A stretch of 64,000 bases of DNA from NCBI RefSeq assembly GCF_004011505.1, contig NZ_SAUN01000001.1:4774001-4838000 (forward strand), written 5' to 3'. The notes below the pieces were generated by a model. The model saw only the letters and a program-made list of their open reading frames with translations. It did not search any database and had not been told where the DNA came from. This DNA is from Nonomuraea polychroma (GTDB taxonomy: Bacteria > Actinomycetota > Actinomycetes > Streptosporangiales > Streptosporangiaceae). Below are positions 36,852 through 46,682 of this stretch, piece by piece; positions within the stretch are counted from its first letter, which is position 1; every line of letters begins with the position of its first letter. The position numbers and the translations under genes were made by a program.

Positions 36852-37570
36852 ATGGGACGACGCGGCTACCCGCCGGAGTTCTGGCGCAAGGTGCTGGATC
36901 TGCTCGAAGCAGGCCGCACGGCCACCGAGCTGGCCCGTGATCTGGACATTAGCACCCAGACGATCTACACCTGGCGGCGCCCCAAAAGGCGGTTCGAAGC
37001 CATCGCGGTGATGGCCGGTGAAGGCATCCCGGTCGAGGTCGCCTGCCGCGTCCTGGCGGTCTCGGTGTCGGGCTACTACGCCTGGCGAGATCGGCCGCCC
37101 TCGCCGCGGGCCATCCGGCACGCCTGGCTGACCGATGTGATCCGACAGATCCACCAGCGCTCGCGCGGCACCTACGGGGCTCGTCGGGTGCAGCTGAGCT
37201 GACCCTTGGCCACCAGGTCCTGGTCAGCCACGGCGCGGTGGAGCTGCTCATGCGCCGGGCCGGGCTGGCAGACCTCAGCGGCCGGCCCAAGTGGCGACGC
37301 GCCGGGCCGGACCAGATCGCCAGGGACCTGGTCGAGCGGGCGTTCACGCGGAACGGGCTCAACCAGCTGTGGATCACCGACATCACCGAGCACCCCACTC
37401 GGGAGGGCAAGGTGTACCGCTGCGTGGTGCTGGATGCCTACTCCCGCCGCGTGGTCGGCTGGTCGATCGACTCGACCCAGACCGCCACGCTGGTGACCAG
37501 CGCCTTTGGGATGGCCATCGGCAACCGCACGCCGCCGACCGGCACGATCATCGACTCCGATCAGTGCAGG
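36852..37570 (+). pseudogene. IS3-family transposase, OrfA/OrfB deletion fusion
   Basis: ATG 36852 after GAGGAAAG starts an OrfA (MGRRGYPPEFWRKVLDLLEA, HTH DLDISTQTIYTWRR). Directly after WRRPK it continues as OrfB (FEAIAVMAGEGIPVEVACRV, YGARRVQL), so the OrfA/OrfB junction is deleted. A frameshift at about 37200 moves the rest to another frame (LWITDITEHPTREGKVYRCV, VVGWSIDSTQTATLV, IIDSDQ), which ends before the catalytic Glu. The element is dead. Confidence 0.82.
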
Positions 37571-37617
37571 TGAATTCGACCGGTGCTCGAAACACTTCGT
37601 CGTTGGAGGTGTGGTGA

Positions 37618-38330
37618 ATGGGCCTGGGCAAGAGACAGCAGGCTGTCCGGTTGTGTCGCGGTCAGATCCCCTCGCCGGGACGGCCGACTGTCGCCTGGCG
37701 CCAGGACCGTGTCCGGTTCTGACAAGCGATCGCTCGAGGGCTGAGCTCGGAGGACGCCGCAGCGGAGATCGGCGTGTCGCCGGCGGTGGGGACGCGCTGG
37801 TTTCGCCAGGCTGGCGGGGTGGGACCATGCCTTGCCCCGACGGTGTCGGGCCGTTATCTGTCGCTCGCGGAGCGGGAAGAGATCGCGTTATGCCGTGCCC
37901 AGAAGGTCGGCGTGCGCGAGATCGCGCGGCGTCTGGGCGGTCGCCGTCGATGATCTCCCGCGAGATCCGGCGCAACGCCCCACGCGGACGTATGACGTGA
38001 GTATCGAGCGACGGTCGCGCAATGGCACGCCGAGCGCCGAGCCCGCCGGCCGAAGACCGCCAAACTGGCGGCCGACCAGCAGCTGCGCGAGTATGTGCAG
38101 GAGCGGCTGGCCGGGGAGATCCGCCACCCGGACGGCACCCCGGTGGCGGGGCCACAGACGGCGCCCTGGAAGGGGCGGAACAAGCCCCGGCGTCAGGACC
38201 GCCACTGGACGACATCATGGAGCCCCGAACAGATCGCACATCGGCTGAAGGTCGATTTCCCCGAGGATGACGCCATGCGGATTTCACACGAGGCGATCTA
38301 CCAGGCCCTGTTCATCCAGGGGCGAGGAGG
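37618..38330 (+). pseudogene. IS30-family transposase remnant
   Basis: ATG 37618 starts MGLGKRQQAVRLCRGQIPSP. In successive frames come GLSSEDAAAEIGVSPAVGTR, LSLAEREEIALCRAQKVGVR, ISREIRRNA, QERLAGEIRHPDGTPVAGPQ and SPEQIAHRLKVDFPEDDAMR with ISHEAIYQALFIQGRGG. These are HTH and linker regions of actinobacterial IS30 transposases. The DDE catalytic half is missing after 38330, and at least three frameshifts occur. Confidence 0.82.
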
Positions 38331-38648
38331 TCCTCACGGTCGGCTGCGGTTGTCCACAGGGGGTGGACCTCCTTTTTGGAGTGGCGCGCAGAAACGCGAG
38401 AAAGGCCAGGGCGAGCATCGCCAGCGAGTGTGAGCCATGACGCAGCGCACGCGGATCGAAGTGGACCATCTCCAGCCGGCCTCGGCGTCGAGGCCGCCCC
38501 TGACAGGCCCATTGTGGCGGCGACCTCCGCAGAGAGTCCATCGCTGACGATCGACCGCCCACCCACCGAGTGCACAAAATCTTCGCGCTCGCTCCACACC
38601 TTGTCCGAGGCAGCTGACGGCGCCGGCGGCCAAGGGCATGGTGAAGGA
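38331..38648. other. stretch without a recognised gene
   Basis: Nothing coding is supported on either strand between the IS30 remnant and the secreted protein gene. It must contain that gene's promoter. Confidence 0.35.
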
Positions 38649-39062
38649 ATGCGGAAACTGAGAAGCGTGCCGATCCTCCTGATGCCTGCCCTGCTGTTGG
38701 TTTCCTCGCTGCCGGCGCAGGCCGCCGTGGCGCAGGATCGTCCATGCGGGCGGCACGTCATCGCCCCCGGCTCGGGAAAGTGGAGTCCGGAGTCGATCGG
38801 CTGCCGTTACCTTCGTAAATCAAAGGGGAAACTCGTCTACAAGTGGAAAGCCAGTCGTCCAGTATTCGTCATGGCCCGTGGCTATCGGCGGGGTAGCAAC
38901 ATTGAGTACTGGGTGCCAGTGATGAGATGCGAAAGGAGCGGAGCGGTCACCGTGCCGTGGCAGGCAAGGCCCTCTCGGCACGGAAAGGCGGCCTTCGTAG
39001 CCGGCGTCTGCGAGCCCGGACCAGAGGCCGTTGTTCACTGGGTCTCTGCTCGCGTGAACTAA
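38649..39062 (+). CDS. small secreted Cys-containing protein, second family member
   Basis: 137 residues from ATG 38649, with GAAGGA just before it. The signal peptide is MRKLRSVPILLMPALLLVSS to about QAA. The mature part has four cysteines (DRPCGRHV, SIGCRYLRKS, MRCERSGAVTV, AGVCEPGP) and a basic core KLVYKWKASRPVFVMARGYR, which matches the layout of the 29193-29654 protein. No enzymatic motif is visible. It may be an envelope or spore-surface protein. Confidence 0.7.
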   Translation: MRKLRSVPILLMPALLLVSSLPAQAAVAQDRPCGRHVIAPGSGKWSPESIGCRYLRKSKGKLVYKWKASRPVFVMARGYRRGSNIEYWVPVMRCERSGAVTVPWQARPSRHGKAAFVAGVCEPGPEAVVHWVSARVN

Positions 39063-39102
39063 CGATCTTTGGTCTCGCGTTTCTGGACGTTTGTGTCAAG
39101 TT

Positions 39103-40541
39103 TCACGACGCCCGAGGGAGCCGAGCTTGGGTGGCGTAGTCGTCGACGTGCCGGGTGATGGTCTTGAGCGCGGCTCGGAGTTCGGGCGGCGCCTGGGCTT
39201 GATCGGCAGCGGTCAACGGGACGAGTAAACGGTTGTAGATCTTGGTGTAGAAGACGGCGATGCGCACGCCATCCTCGGTCAGGACGTAGCGGTTGGAGCG
39301 GGGTAGCCGGCGGATCAGTCCGTTGAGCCGTAGGTGACGCAGGTCGTAGGTCATCTGGCCCGTGCTGTAGGCGGCGTTGCCGAGCAGTCCGGTCATCAAG
39401 ACGCGAAGGTTCTTGTTGGTGAAGCCGGTCGCGGCGAGCAACGTCTGGCACAGGGCGCCGGCCAGGGCCATGACCCGAGGATCGCCGAAGCGTAGCGCCG
39501 GGGCTCTCCGCCCCACCTCATCGGTGGTGGGGTGCGCGATCCGCTCAAAGGCTGGACTCGCAAGGACGCAACCCTGGCCGGCACGTTCGACCTCCAGTAT
39601 GCGCCGGTTGGCGGCGCGGGCCTTGGCCTCAAGTTCCTCAAGATTGGGCAGGCGGGCGTTGCAGCACAGGTCACGGGGCGCGTTGACGACTGTCTCGGTG
39701 CGGGGGGCCGAAGTCGAGGTTGTCGGCGACGAGGGCTTTGAAGAAGCCGCGGGCGTGCTTGGGAGCGTCGAAGACCAGGGTGCGGGAGATCTCGATCCGC
39801 CGCATGGAGGTCTTCCCACCAGTAGCCCGCATCATGGTCTTTCTCGCCGAACGGAAGTAGCAGCCGGTGCAGCCACCGCTGGACGACACGTTGACGGTGC
39901 CGGAGGTGAGCCGGTCGCAGATCTCTTGAAGGGCGGCAGGATCGGTGCAGGTGGCGAAGCCGTTGGACAGCTCGGTGAAGCCGAGGCCGGCCTTGGTGGC
40001 TTGGCGTTTGGCCCACTCGTGGCCGTTGATCCAGATCTTGCCCGGGTAGGGGAAGTAGGCGCAGACTTTGATGAAGGCCAGGCCGAAGTCGGCGTCCCAC
40101 AGATACAAGTAGTAGCAGGTCACCCGCCGGTCGGCCTTGACGAACGACCAGCGCGGGGTGCCGGTGGAGGTCTTGCCCTCGTGCGCAGTCCACACGCGCT
40201 GGAAATCCTGCTCCACCCCGATCGCTGCGACCCCGGAGCGTCGGGTGGCGGCCTGGCGGGCCAGATACGGGGTCATCACGTCCAGCTTGGCCTCGTCCTT
40301 GGTGAATGTGATCCAGGGAATGCGGTTGGTCTCGGCGAAGGAGGCCACCGCGCGCCGGAACCGGCCACCCAGCTGCTTGAACAGCGTCGGCGAAGGAAAC
40401 GGGAAGCCCAGATGCCCCGGCAGGAAGGCCACCACCTGGGGCGCTGGTCAGCAGGATCGGAACGTAAGCATTGAGGTAGATCCGATCCAGACACTCGATA
40501 TCCAGCCTCACGTGCCCGTCGAGAACGTCGTTCACCGTCAC
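39103..40541 (-). pseudogene. large conserved protein of unknown function, broken
   Basis: From GTG 40541 the frame reads VNDVLDGHVRLDIECLDRIY, then in a second frame VVAFLPGHLGFPFPSPTLFK, RRVTCYYLYLWDADFGLAFI, ICDRLTSGTV and ISRTLVFDAPKHARGFFKAL. After an internal deletion of roughly 55 residues at about 39710, a third frame gives ETVVNAPRDLCCNARLPNLE, RRAPALRFGDPRVMALAGAL and GLIRRLPRSNRYVLTEDGVR. I recognise the whole as a protein type of about 500 residues found scattered in actinobacteria and usually left as hypothetical. The C-terminal part looks like a winged-helix domain. Function unknown. Confidence 0.6.
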
Positions 40542-40914
40542 GACCCGCGCTGGCGACCACCCACCGCAACCGTTTCCATGGTCGTGACGATTGTCGGCGC
40601 TCACGGAATGTTCCCGTTGGGGCGTGATCCGCTCACGCAATTGACCCGCTGTCCGCTCGCCGTGGACAGTGTGGTCGCTCGTCGTCCACGGCACCGTCCG
40701 GGCGAGCGGACAGGGCAAAAGCAGCAGCGAGGAGTAGGTGGGCCGCAGCTTGGTGCGGACGTGTCGGCTCCGCACTGTGCTTCGGTCGGTCGGCCGTCGT
40801 TCACCGTCCCGTGGGTCAATTCCGTGAGCCGAAGGTGGGTCAATCCCGTGAGCGCCCACAGACGATGAACTCACCCGAGCCAGATCGCCGGCGGAACCAG
40901 TAATCTCGGCGGTC
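40542..40914. other. stretch without a recognised gene
   Basis: No gene is supported on either strand. It lies between the broken unknown gene and the duplicated tail of the secreted protein gene. Confidence 0.35.
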
Positions 40915-41140
40915 CGACGACACCTGCAAGACAGGGGACTGTGCCCCGCGGAAGCGTCTGCCCAAGTGGCGTGCCTACAGCTCATCGGACGTGAGCACCG
41001 CCGTGGTCACCTGGGGCGCGGCGAGACGGTGATGAGCCGTCGTACAGATGAGGCCGGAGCAACTGGCACATGTCGGAGAGTGTTCCAGGTCTCGCGGTTT
41101 TTGGGGTACGGCACCGACCCGCTGGACCTTGGCACGGTCA
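40915..41140 (+). pseudogene. inverted partial duplicate of the 29193-29654 gene and its downstream DNA
   Basis: The frame DDTCKTGDCAPRKRLPKWRA YSSSDVSTAVVTWGAARR to TGA 41032 repeats the last about 37 residues of the secreted protein at 29193-29654 with few changes (P to A, L to W). The next about 110 bp also match the DNA beyond that gene's stop. The 5' part is missing. Confidence 0.85.
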
Positions 41141-41193
41141 CGTCCACGGACGTGGTGTATGTATCGATCTTCGCGTGATCCTGTTTCTGCAGG

Positions 41194-42220
41194 TTAAGCG
41201 GTAATTGTCTGCGGCAGTGGGTTCTGTGCGGATGTGTCGCCGGGGATCACGCGGATCCGGGCTTTGGCCAGGACGTCCAAGCCCATGGAGCGGCGGGCTT
41301 CGACCCACTCGTCGGTCTGCTCGGCCAGCACCGCGCCGACGAGGCGGATGATCGCCGCTCGGTTGGGGAAGATGCCGACCACGTGGGTGCGCCGGCGGAT
41401 CTCCCGGGCGACACTTCGCATAGGGCCGCGAACGATCCCTCGGAGCGCAGTCGATCGGGGTTGTCGCCGCAGGTGGTCAGTAGCTGCGCGGCGGTCTCGA
41501 CACCCACGCCTTGGGTGGTGAGCAGCTCGGGCCGGGCCTGCTCGATCAGCGCCTTCAACTGCTTGTAGGTGGCGTCGATCTCGGCGCTGAGGGCGCGGGA
41601 GCCAGCAGCGAGGTGCCGCAGCGCCGCTTTGACGCTCTGAGCGGGGTCGGCCAGGTCGTGGAGGGCCTCAACCGCGAGCAGGCGTCGACTAGCCGGGCCT
41701 TCTTCAGGTCGGCCAGCTGCTCGCGGAGCTCGGCCGGGGCAGTGACGAGCAGCGCCTGCAGTTCGTTGAGGCAGGCGGTGCGAGCCTTCACCGCACCCGC
41801 GCGGACCAGATGCAGCACACGGATCGACTCGGCCATTCCGTTTCCGCTCTTCGGGACAGCGCGAGCCCTGTCGGCCAGGACAGCTTCGGCAGCGGAGTAG
41901 GAGTCCAGCGGATCAGACTTGCCCTTGGCCCTGCGCTGCTGCCGGTCAGGGCGATTGACCTCGACCACCTTGACCTTCGCGCTGCTCAGGTGGCGAGCCA
42001 GGGCACCGTAGGAGCCGGTACCTGCGACCCCCACCGCATGCAGCCGACCGAAGGAACGCATCCACTCCAGCAGGTCCGCGTATCCGGCTCTGGTTGCTGG
42101 GAACTCGCGATCGGCGACCCGGCGCACGTTCATCAACACCACTGCGGCGTGGTGATTGTCGGCATGCGTGTCGAGGCCGCCCGCGATCCGACGTGCCTTG
42201 GGCTTCTTGAACTCCGTCAT
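41194..42220 (-). pseudogene. IS110-family transposase, frameshifted and internally deleted
   Basis: From ATG 42220 (MTEFKKPKARRIAGGLDTHA) the DEDD domain is readable (RLHAVGVAGTGSYGALARHL, VVEVNRPDRQQRRAKGKSDP, LDSYSAAEAVLADRARA). After a shift near 41660 the C-terminal Tnp_20 domain follows (MKALIEQARPELLTTQGVGV, DRLRSEGSFAALCEVSP). The SSGK-RLNRGGDRQANSALYRI segment is deleted at about 41412. A last frame gives VVGIFPNRAAIIRLVGAVLA to 41194. In this copy EGTGSYG reads AGTGSYG. The element cannot be active. Confidence 0.85.
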
Positions 42221-42627
42221 GTGCACCCTCATCGGGCTCGAGGATTTTCCGAAGGCGGTGCGCGCCGGGGGTGGCCGAGCAGGCAGACCAGTGACGGGAC
42301 GGGTTCTCCCGCCGAGGCTTCTATCAAGCCACACACGGCCAGCCCGACACGCATCTTCGGGAGCGCCTCCCCGCAAGAGGCGACAGATCCTGCCGATGGC
42401 ACCGGGAGGACCAGGGCCAGGTAAGACAAGGGTCAACCTCAGGGGAGAACACTTCCTGCCTCTGCAACTTCATCCGCAGCGGCAGTCGTTCCCGATAGCA
42501 CCGGTCTCACTGGTAGAACAGCACCGGAAGCTCTTGGTTGTGACGGGGTGGGTTGTGGTGATCAACCCGTCTACCAGGAGCTTCTTCACGTCACTGGCCG
42601 AACATCAGCATCGCGATCATGTAACCG
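42221..42627. other. stretch without a gene, carrying a hairpin
   Basis: No gene is supported. At 42527-42584 arms GAAGCTCTTGGT and ACCAGGAGCTTC (one mismatch) bracket an inner GGTTG/CAACC pair, giving a long imperfect hairpin. It may be a transposon terminus or a structured terminator facing the DUF2975/YozG operon end at 42628. Confidence 0.4.
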
Positions 42628-42870
42628 TCACGGGTCGTCGGCGGGATTGTCCGTGTAGCGCAACAGGTCTCCCGGCTGGCATTCGAGCACCTCGCACAGC
42701 CGGGCCAGGGTGGAGAACCTGATGGCCTTGCCTTTGCCGGTCTTGAGGATGGACAGGTTGGCGATCGTCACCTCGACCCGGTAGGACAGCTCGGTCAACG
42801 TCATGCCGCGCTGAGCGAGCAGCTCATCGAGCCGGATCTCGATGCGCCCATTAAGTTCGCCTGGTGGCAC
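42628..42870 (-). CDS. YozG-like Cro/C1 helix-turn-helix regulator (locus 2)
   Basis: 80 residues from GTG 42870, directly after the stop of the DUF2975 gene (TGAGTG). The HTH reads MTLTELSYRVEVTIANLSIL, followed by KAIRFSTLARLCEVLECQPG and DLLRY, the standard YozG ending. It probably represses its own operon through the inverted repeat at 43530-43582. The paralogue at 14328-14553 is frameshifted. Confidence 0.9.
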   Translation of the reverse strand: MPPGELNGRIEIRLDELLAQRGMTLTELSYRVEVTIANLSILKTGKGKAIRFSTLARLCEVLECQPGDLLRYTDNPADDP

Positions 42871-43518
42871 TCAGATCGTGCCCTCGATCTCGTCGAGCAT
42901 GGCCAGGCCGCGCCCGATCACTTCAGCCACCACGAACGCTCCCACACCCATCAGCACGGCGACGAGCGGCCAGTCGACGTCGCCGGGCACCACATACGCG
43001 TCGATGGTCATCATCCGGGCTGCCGCAGTCTTGGCCGCGAAGTCGAGGGCGCAGGCCGCCAGTGAGCCAAGGGTGAGGATCGCACCGATCCTCCGTAGGT
43101 CTTGCACCGTGTCGGCGGAGAACAGCGCGCGGTCTCCGGCCACGCCCCGGCTGGTGATGCGGACGAGCCAGAACAGGGGCAAGAGCATCACCAGCGCGCC
43201 GGGCAGCCAGGCGAGCAGGTGCAGAGCGGCCAGCAGCGGCGCGCGCGCCGGATCGTAGAGTGTTGCTTCGATCATGACGTCCACCGCGCGTACTCCCGGG
43301 GCCAGAGCCCCGTCGAGCGACACGCTGGCGTGCGACGGCCAGAGCCCGGTGAAGCCGTAGTCGGCCTTCGCCGTCGGCAAGGCGAGGATGACGTCGGCAA
43401 TCAGCCGCGTGAGGGAAGCGAGCACGCCAAGGACGAGGGCGGTGGTCAGGAGCGCGTGCAGGCGCCGGGTCCACGCGCCGACTGCCGAGGGCGCGGTTGC
43501 TGTCGGGCTGCCGGGCAT
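42871..43518 (-). CDS. DUF2975 membrane protein (locus 2)
   Basis: 215 residues with four hydrophobic segments (LLTTALVLGVLASLTRLIAD, LLAWLPGALVMLLPLFWLVR, IGAILTLGSLAACALDFAAK, VAVLMGVGAFVVAEVIGRGL). Gene order and start position relative to an upstream inverted repeat match locus 1 at 14553-15170. Function unknown. The family is regularly found with YozG regulators. Confidence 0.85.
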   Translation of the reverse strand: MPGSPTATAPSAVGAWTRRLHALLTTALVLGVLASLTRLIADVILALPTAKADYGFTGLWPSHASVSLDGALAPGVRAVDVMIEATLYDPARAPLLAALHLLAWLPGALVMLLPLFWLVRITSRGVAGDRALFSADTVQDLRRIGAILTLGSLAACALDFAAKTAAARMMTIDAYVVPGDVDWPLVAVLMGVGAFVVAEVIGRGLAMLDEIEGTI

Positions 43519-43529
43519 CGGCCGCCTCC

Positions 43530-43582
43530 TTTATCGTTTATCGATGATGACGTAGCTCACGATAGCATCGAAAAACGATAAA
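43530..43582. promoter_or_regulatory. inverted repeat, candidate operator of DUF2975/YozG locus 2
   Basis: Arms TTTATCGTTTATCGATG and CATCGAAAAACGATAAA (one mismatch) lie 12 bases upstream of the DUF2975 start. The right half CGATAGCATCGAAAAACGAT is identical to an arm of the repeat at 15188-15234. Confidence 0.68.
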
Positions 43583-43875
43583 ACAAGCGGAGCAGGCACA
43601 TGCGTCCTGCTGCGTAACCGGCAAGGAACCCGGATGATCCCGTCGGTGACGGCCGCCGATCGAGCACGTCGGCTCCTTGTCACTCAGCAACGATGGCGTC
43701 GTCGAATGCCATCACCGCAGCTTCTGCTCGGCTGAGATCCCGTCAACATCCCTCAGACCCTCTCCGGCTCAGACAGCGCAACCTGCACCGATCGCACGCT
43801 CTGCGCCCACCCATCGCGGTTTTTCGCTGTTTCACGCTCAGGAATCCGCGAACTCCCGCGCTTTCGGGAGGTTGA
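43583..43875. other. stretch without a recognised gene
   Basis: Nothing coding is supported on either strand between the operator of DUF2975/YozG locus 2 and the resolvase fragment. Confidence 0.3.
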
Positions 43876-44138
43876 AAAACGTTCAGTGCCGCGAGCACGG
43901 TGAACACGGCCCCGGGTGGGTCGTGGGTGCCCTGTCGTTCGCCGGTGGGGAATTCCAGGCCGATGCCGGCGGCGCGCAGGTGCTCGGCCAGGGCGTCAAA
44001 GTCGAGGCCGCGGCCGAGTCGTTTGTGCTCGTGGACCGCGAGGGTGACCGCCACCCCGGCTGCCCGCAGTTCCCGGGCCAGGGCGACGGCCTTGTCGAGT
44101 TCGGGGTGGGTGGTGGCGCGAGTGGAGCCTTGGGCGCT
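43876..44138 (-). pseudogene. serine resolvase N-terminal domain fragment
   Basis: The minus frame reads THPELDKAVALARELRAAGV, AVTLAVHEHKRLGRGLDFDA and LAEHLRAAGIGLEFPTGERQ, then PGAVFTVLAALN. This is the core of the resolvase catalytic domain after the YARxS segment. The beginning and the HTH end are missing; the 5' side stops at the left end of an IS3-type element (about 44140). Confidence 0.75.
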
Positions 44139-44200
44139 CCCCCCGAGGTGTGGACACCTTGCGTACCGGATGATGGAAATCCGGAGACAAGGAGTTCCAC

Positions 44201-45117
44201 GTGGCGATGAAGTCGTACCCGCCGGAGTTCAAGGCGGACGCCGTCGCGTTGTACCTATCGGATCCGGCGCGGACGCTGGCGTCGGTGGCGCAGGACTTGG
44301 GGATCAGCCGGGAGACGTTGCGTAACTGGGTGCGTCAGGCGCAGGCAGATGGCACGGCGGGGGCGAAGGAGGGCAGGCCCGGTGAACAAGCCCGCGCACC
44401 GCCCGCTATCGTCCGACGACGTGCTGGAAGAGGAGAACAAGCAGCTCAAGGCCCGGATCCGGGAGCTGGAGATGGAGCGCGACATTCTGCGCCGGGCGGC
44501 CAAATATTTCGCCGGCGAGACCAACTGGTGAGCCGCTTCCAGTTCGTCGCCGACCACGCGGGCGCCTTCGGCGTCAAGCGGCTGTGCCGGGTCCTGAAAG
44601 TCTCCCGGTCAGGCTTCTACCGGTGGCGCAAGGCCGCGCCGGTCCAGGCGGAGCGGGCGGAGGCCGATGCCGCGCTGGCGGCGGAGATCAAACAGATCCA
44701 CGGCGCGTTCGACGGCACCTACGGCAGTCCCCGTGTCACCGCCGAACTGCGCCCCCAGGGTCGGAAGGTCAACCACAAGCGCGTCGCGCGGGTCATGCGC
44801 CGCTTCGGCATCGTCGGGCTGCACTTGCGTAAGAAGATGCGCACCACCGTGCCCGAGCCGTCCCATCAGAAGGTGCCCGACCTGATCAAGCGGGACTTCA
44901 CCGCGCCCGCCCCCAACCAGCGCTACGTGGGCGACATCACCTATCTGCCCATCGGCGAGGGCCGGTTCCTGTATCTGGCGACCGTGCTGGACCTGTGCTC
45001 GCGGCGGCTGGCGGGCTGGTCGATCGCCGACCACATGCGCACCGAGCTGGTGACCGACGCACTACAGGCCGCCGCCGCAACGCGGGGCAGCATGACCGGG
45101 GCGATCTTCCACTCCGA
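44201..45117 (+). pseudogene. IS3-family element, OrfA frameshifted and OrfB truncated
   Basis: GTG 44201 after AAGGAG starts OrfA (MAMKSYPPEFKADAVALYLS, HTH DLGISRETLRNWVRQAQ). A one-base shift near 44375 moves its end (DVLEEENKQLKARIRELEME, ILRRAAKYFAGETNW, stop 44531) to another frame. OrfB begins at GTG 44528 (VSRFQFVADHAGAFGVKRLC) and runs through YVGDITYLPIGEGRFLYLAT to IFHSDHG at 45117, after which a different transposase follows. The catalytic Glu region is lost. Confidence 0.82.
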
Positions 45118-46170
45118 TCACGGCCCACTACCACGGGCGAGACCGCATGCGCCAAGCGGCTGCTGCATCTGCTGAGGTCGGACATGCTCGTGCTGTGGGA
45201 CAAGGGATTCGATGGCAACGACTTCATCACCGCGGTGACGGGCACCGGAGCTCAGATCGTCGGCCGCCTGCGCAGCAACCGCCGCGTCCCGATCCTGTCC
45301 CTCCTGACCGACGGCTCCTACCTGTCGGTGATCGGCTCGGTCCCGGTGCGGATCGTCGACGCCCAGATCACCGTGACCTGCGCTGACGGCACCGTCTTCA
45401 ACGCCTCCTACCGGCTGGTCACCACGCTGACCAACGCCCGCCGCCACCCCGCCGGCGCCCTGGTCTCCTTGTATCACCAGCGCTGGGAACACGAATCGGC
45501 TTACTACGCACTCCGGCACACGATCCTGCGCGGCCGCGTGCTGAGGTCGGGCGACCCGGTCGGCGTCGAGCAGGAGATGTGGGCGCTGCTCACGCTCTAC
45601 CAACTGCTGCGCACCGTCATCGTTGACGCCGCGCAGTCCCGTCCCGGAACCGATCCCGATCGATGCGGGTTCACCATCGCCTTCCACGCGGCCCGTGACC
45701 CGGTGATCCAAGCCGAAGGCGTCCTGCCCGAAGCTCTCGACCCCATCGGAACGATCGGACGCCGGGTGCTGGCCAGGCTGCTCCCACCACGACGCCCACG
45801 AATCAGCACCCGCAAGGTCAAGTCACCGATCTCCTGCTACGGCGAACGGCTGGACGACGGCCGCCCCGACACCAGCCGCGCCATCACCCGCCTCGACATC
45901 ACCCTCCTGCCACCCCCACCCGCACTGCCTGCCGCATCCCGAGACGAGCGACCCATCGCCCCGGCCGACCGCCGCAGACAACAACGGGTCCTGGCCCTCC
46001 TCCACCACGACCCCGACCGCCCCTGGCCGGCCCGCGACATCGCTCGCCACCTCGGCGACATCACCCTGAACACCATGTATCGGCAACTGTCCCGATGGTC
46101 CGCAACCGGACTCATCCACAAGATCAGCCCGGGCCTCTACACCGCCGTGCCCACCCTGCCACCCCCTTGA
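45118..46170 (+). pseudogene. IS4-family transposase, C-terminal part
   Basis: The frame from about 45124 reads TTGETACAKRLLHLLRSDML, VLWDKGFDGNDFITAVTGTG, RLRSNRRVPILSLLTDGSYL and YHQRWEHESAYYALRHTILR, where the Y-R-E signature of IS4 DDE transposases is visible. It ends with a helix-turn-helix-like tail (WPARDIARHLGDITLNTMYR). The N-terminal part with the first Asp is missing and replaced by the IS3 fragment. A frame open from 44995 runs across the junction but is chimeric. Confidence 0.82.
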
Positions 46171-46388
46171 CAGGCACCCGAAAACGCTAACTACCTGGCC
46201 TTGGGGGAAGCCCCTTATTGACGCAGGTCAGAAGGTTGCGCAGGTAGTGAAGCCGTAAAAGATCAACTTGTCGGCGTGTCGCGATCGTTTGGCACTGCGG
46301 CAAGCAGATCCGCAGCAGTGTGAGCTTCCCCCTGTTCTCCGGATACTTGACCTGAGGTCACCCTTGATCATCAGGAAGGATGTCCTTC
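46171..46388. other. intergenic between IS4 and IS3 remnants
   Basis: No gene. It probably contains the right end of the IS4 element and the left end of the next IS3 (TGAGCTTCCCCCTGTTCTCC region), but neither boundary is certain. Confidence 0.35.
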
Positions 46389-46682
46389 ATGCCCTCGCCA
46401 CACCCTCCCGAGTTCCGGCGCCGCGCGGTCGAGCTCGCACGCCAAGGTGACAAACCGCTCCTCCAACTCGCCAAGGACCTGGGCGTCAGCCGGTCGTGCC
46501 TGCAGAACTGGCTCAACCAGGCCGACGCCGATGAAAACGCCGGTACCGGTGACCGCCTGACCAGTGCGGAGAAGAAGGAACTCGCCGAGCTGCGCCGCCG
46601 CAACAAGCAGCTGGAGATGGAGAACGACATTCTCAAGCGGGCGGCGGCGTACTTCGCCCGGGAGAACGTCCTCCCAAGGTAA
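46389..46682 (+). CDS. IS3-family OrfA
   Basis: 97 residues from ATG 46389 (AGGAAGG upstream; ATG 46380 is in frame but too close to that site). The HTH (PPEFRRRAVELARQGDKPLL, LGVSRSCLQNWLNQADADE) and coiled coil (ELAELRRRNKQLEMENDILK) are complete, ending RAAAYFARENVLPR. OrfB follows in the -1 frame, but no standard slippery heptamer is visible. OrfB is split by the Tn554-like element, so this protein has no partner. Confidence 0.85.
   Translation: MPSPHPPEFRRRAVELARQGDKPLLQLAKDLGVSRSCLQNWLNQADADENAGTGDRLTSAEKKELAELRRRNKQLEMENDILKRAAAYFARENVLPR

Noticed and set aside
46671..46682. Programmed frameshift site at the end of the second IS3 OrfA
   Set aside because: C-CCA-AGG does not follow the X-XXY-YYZ pattern, so I do not claim a slippery site there.
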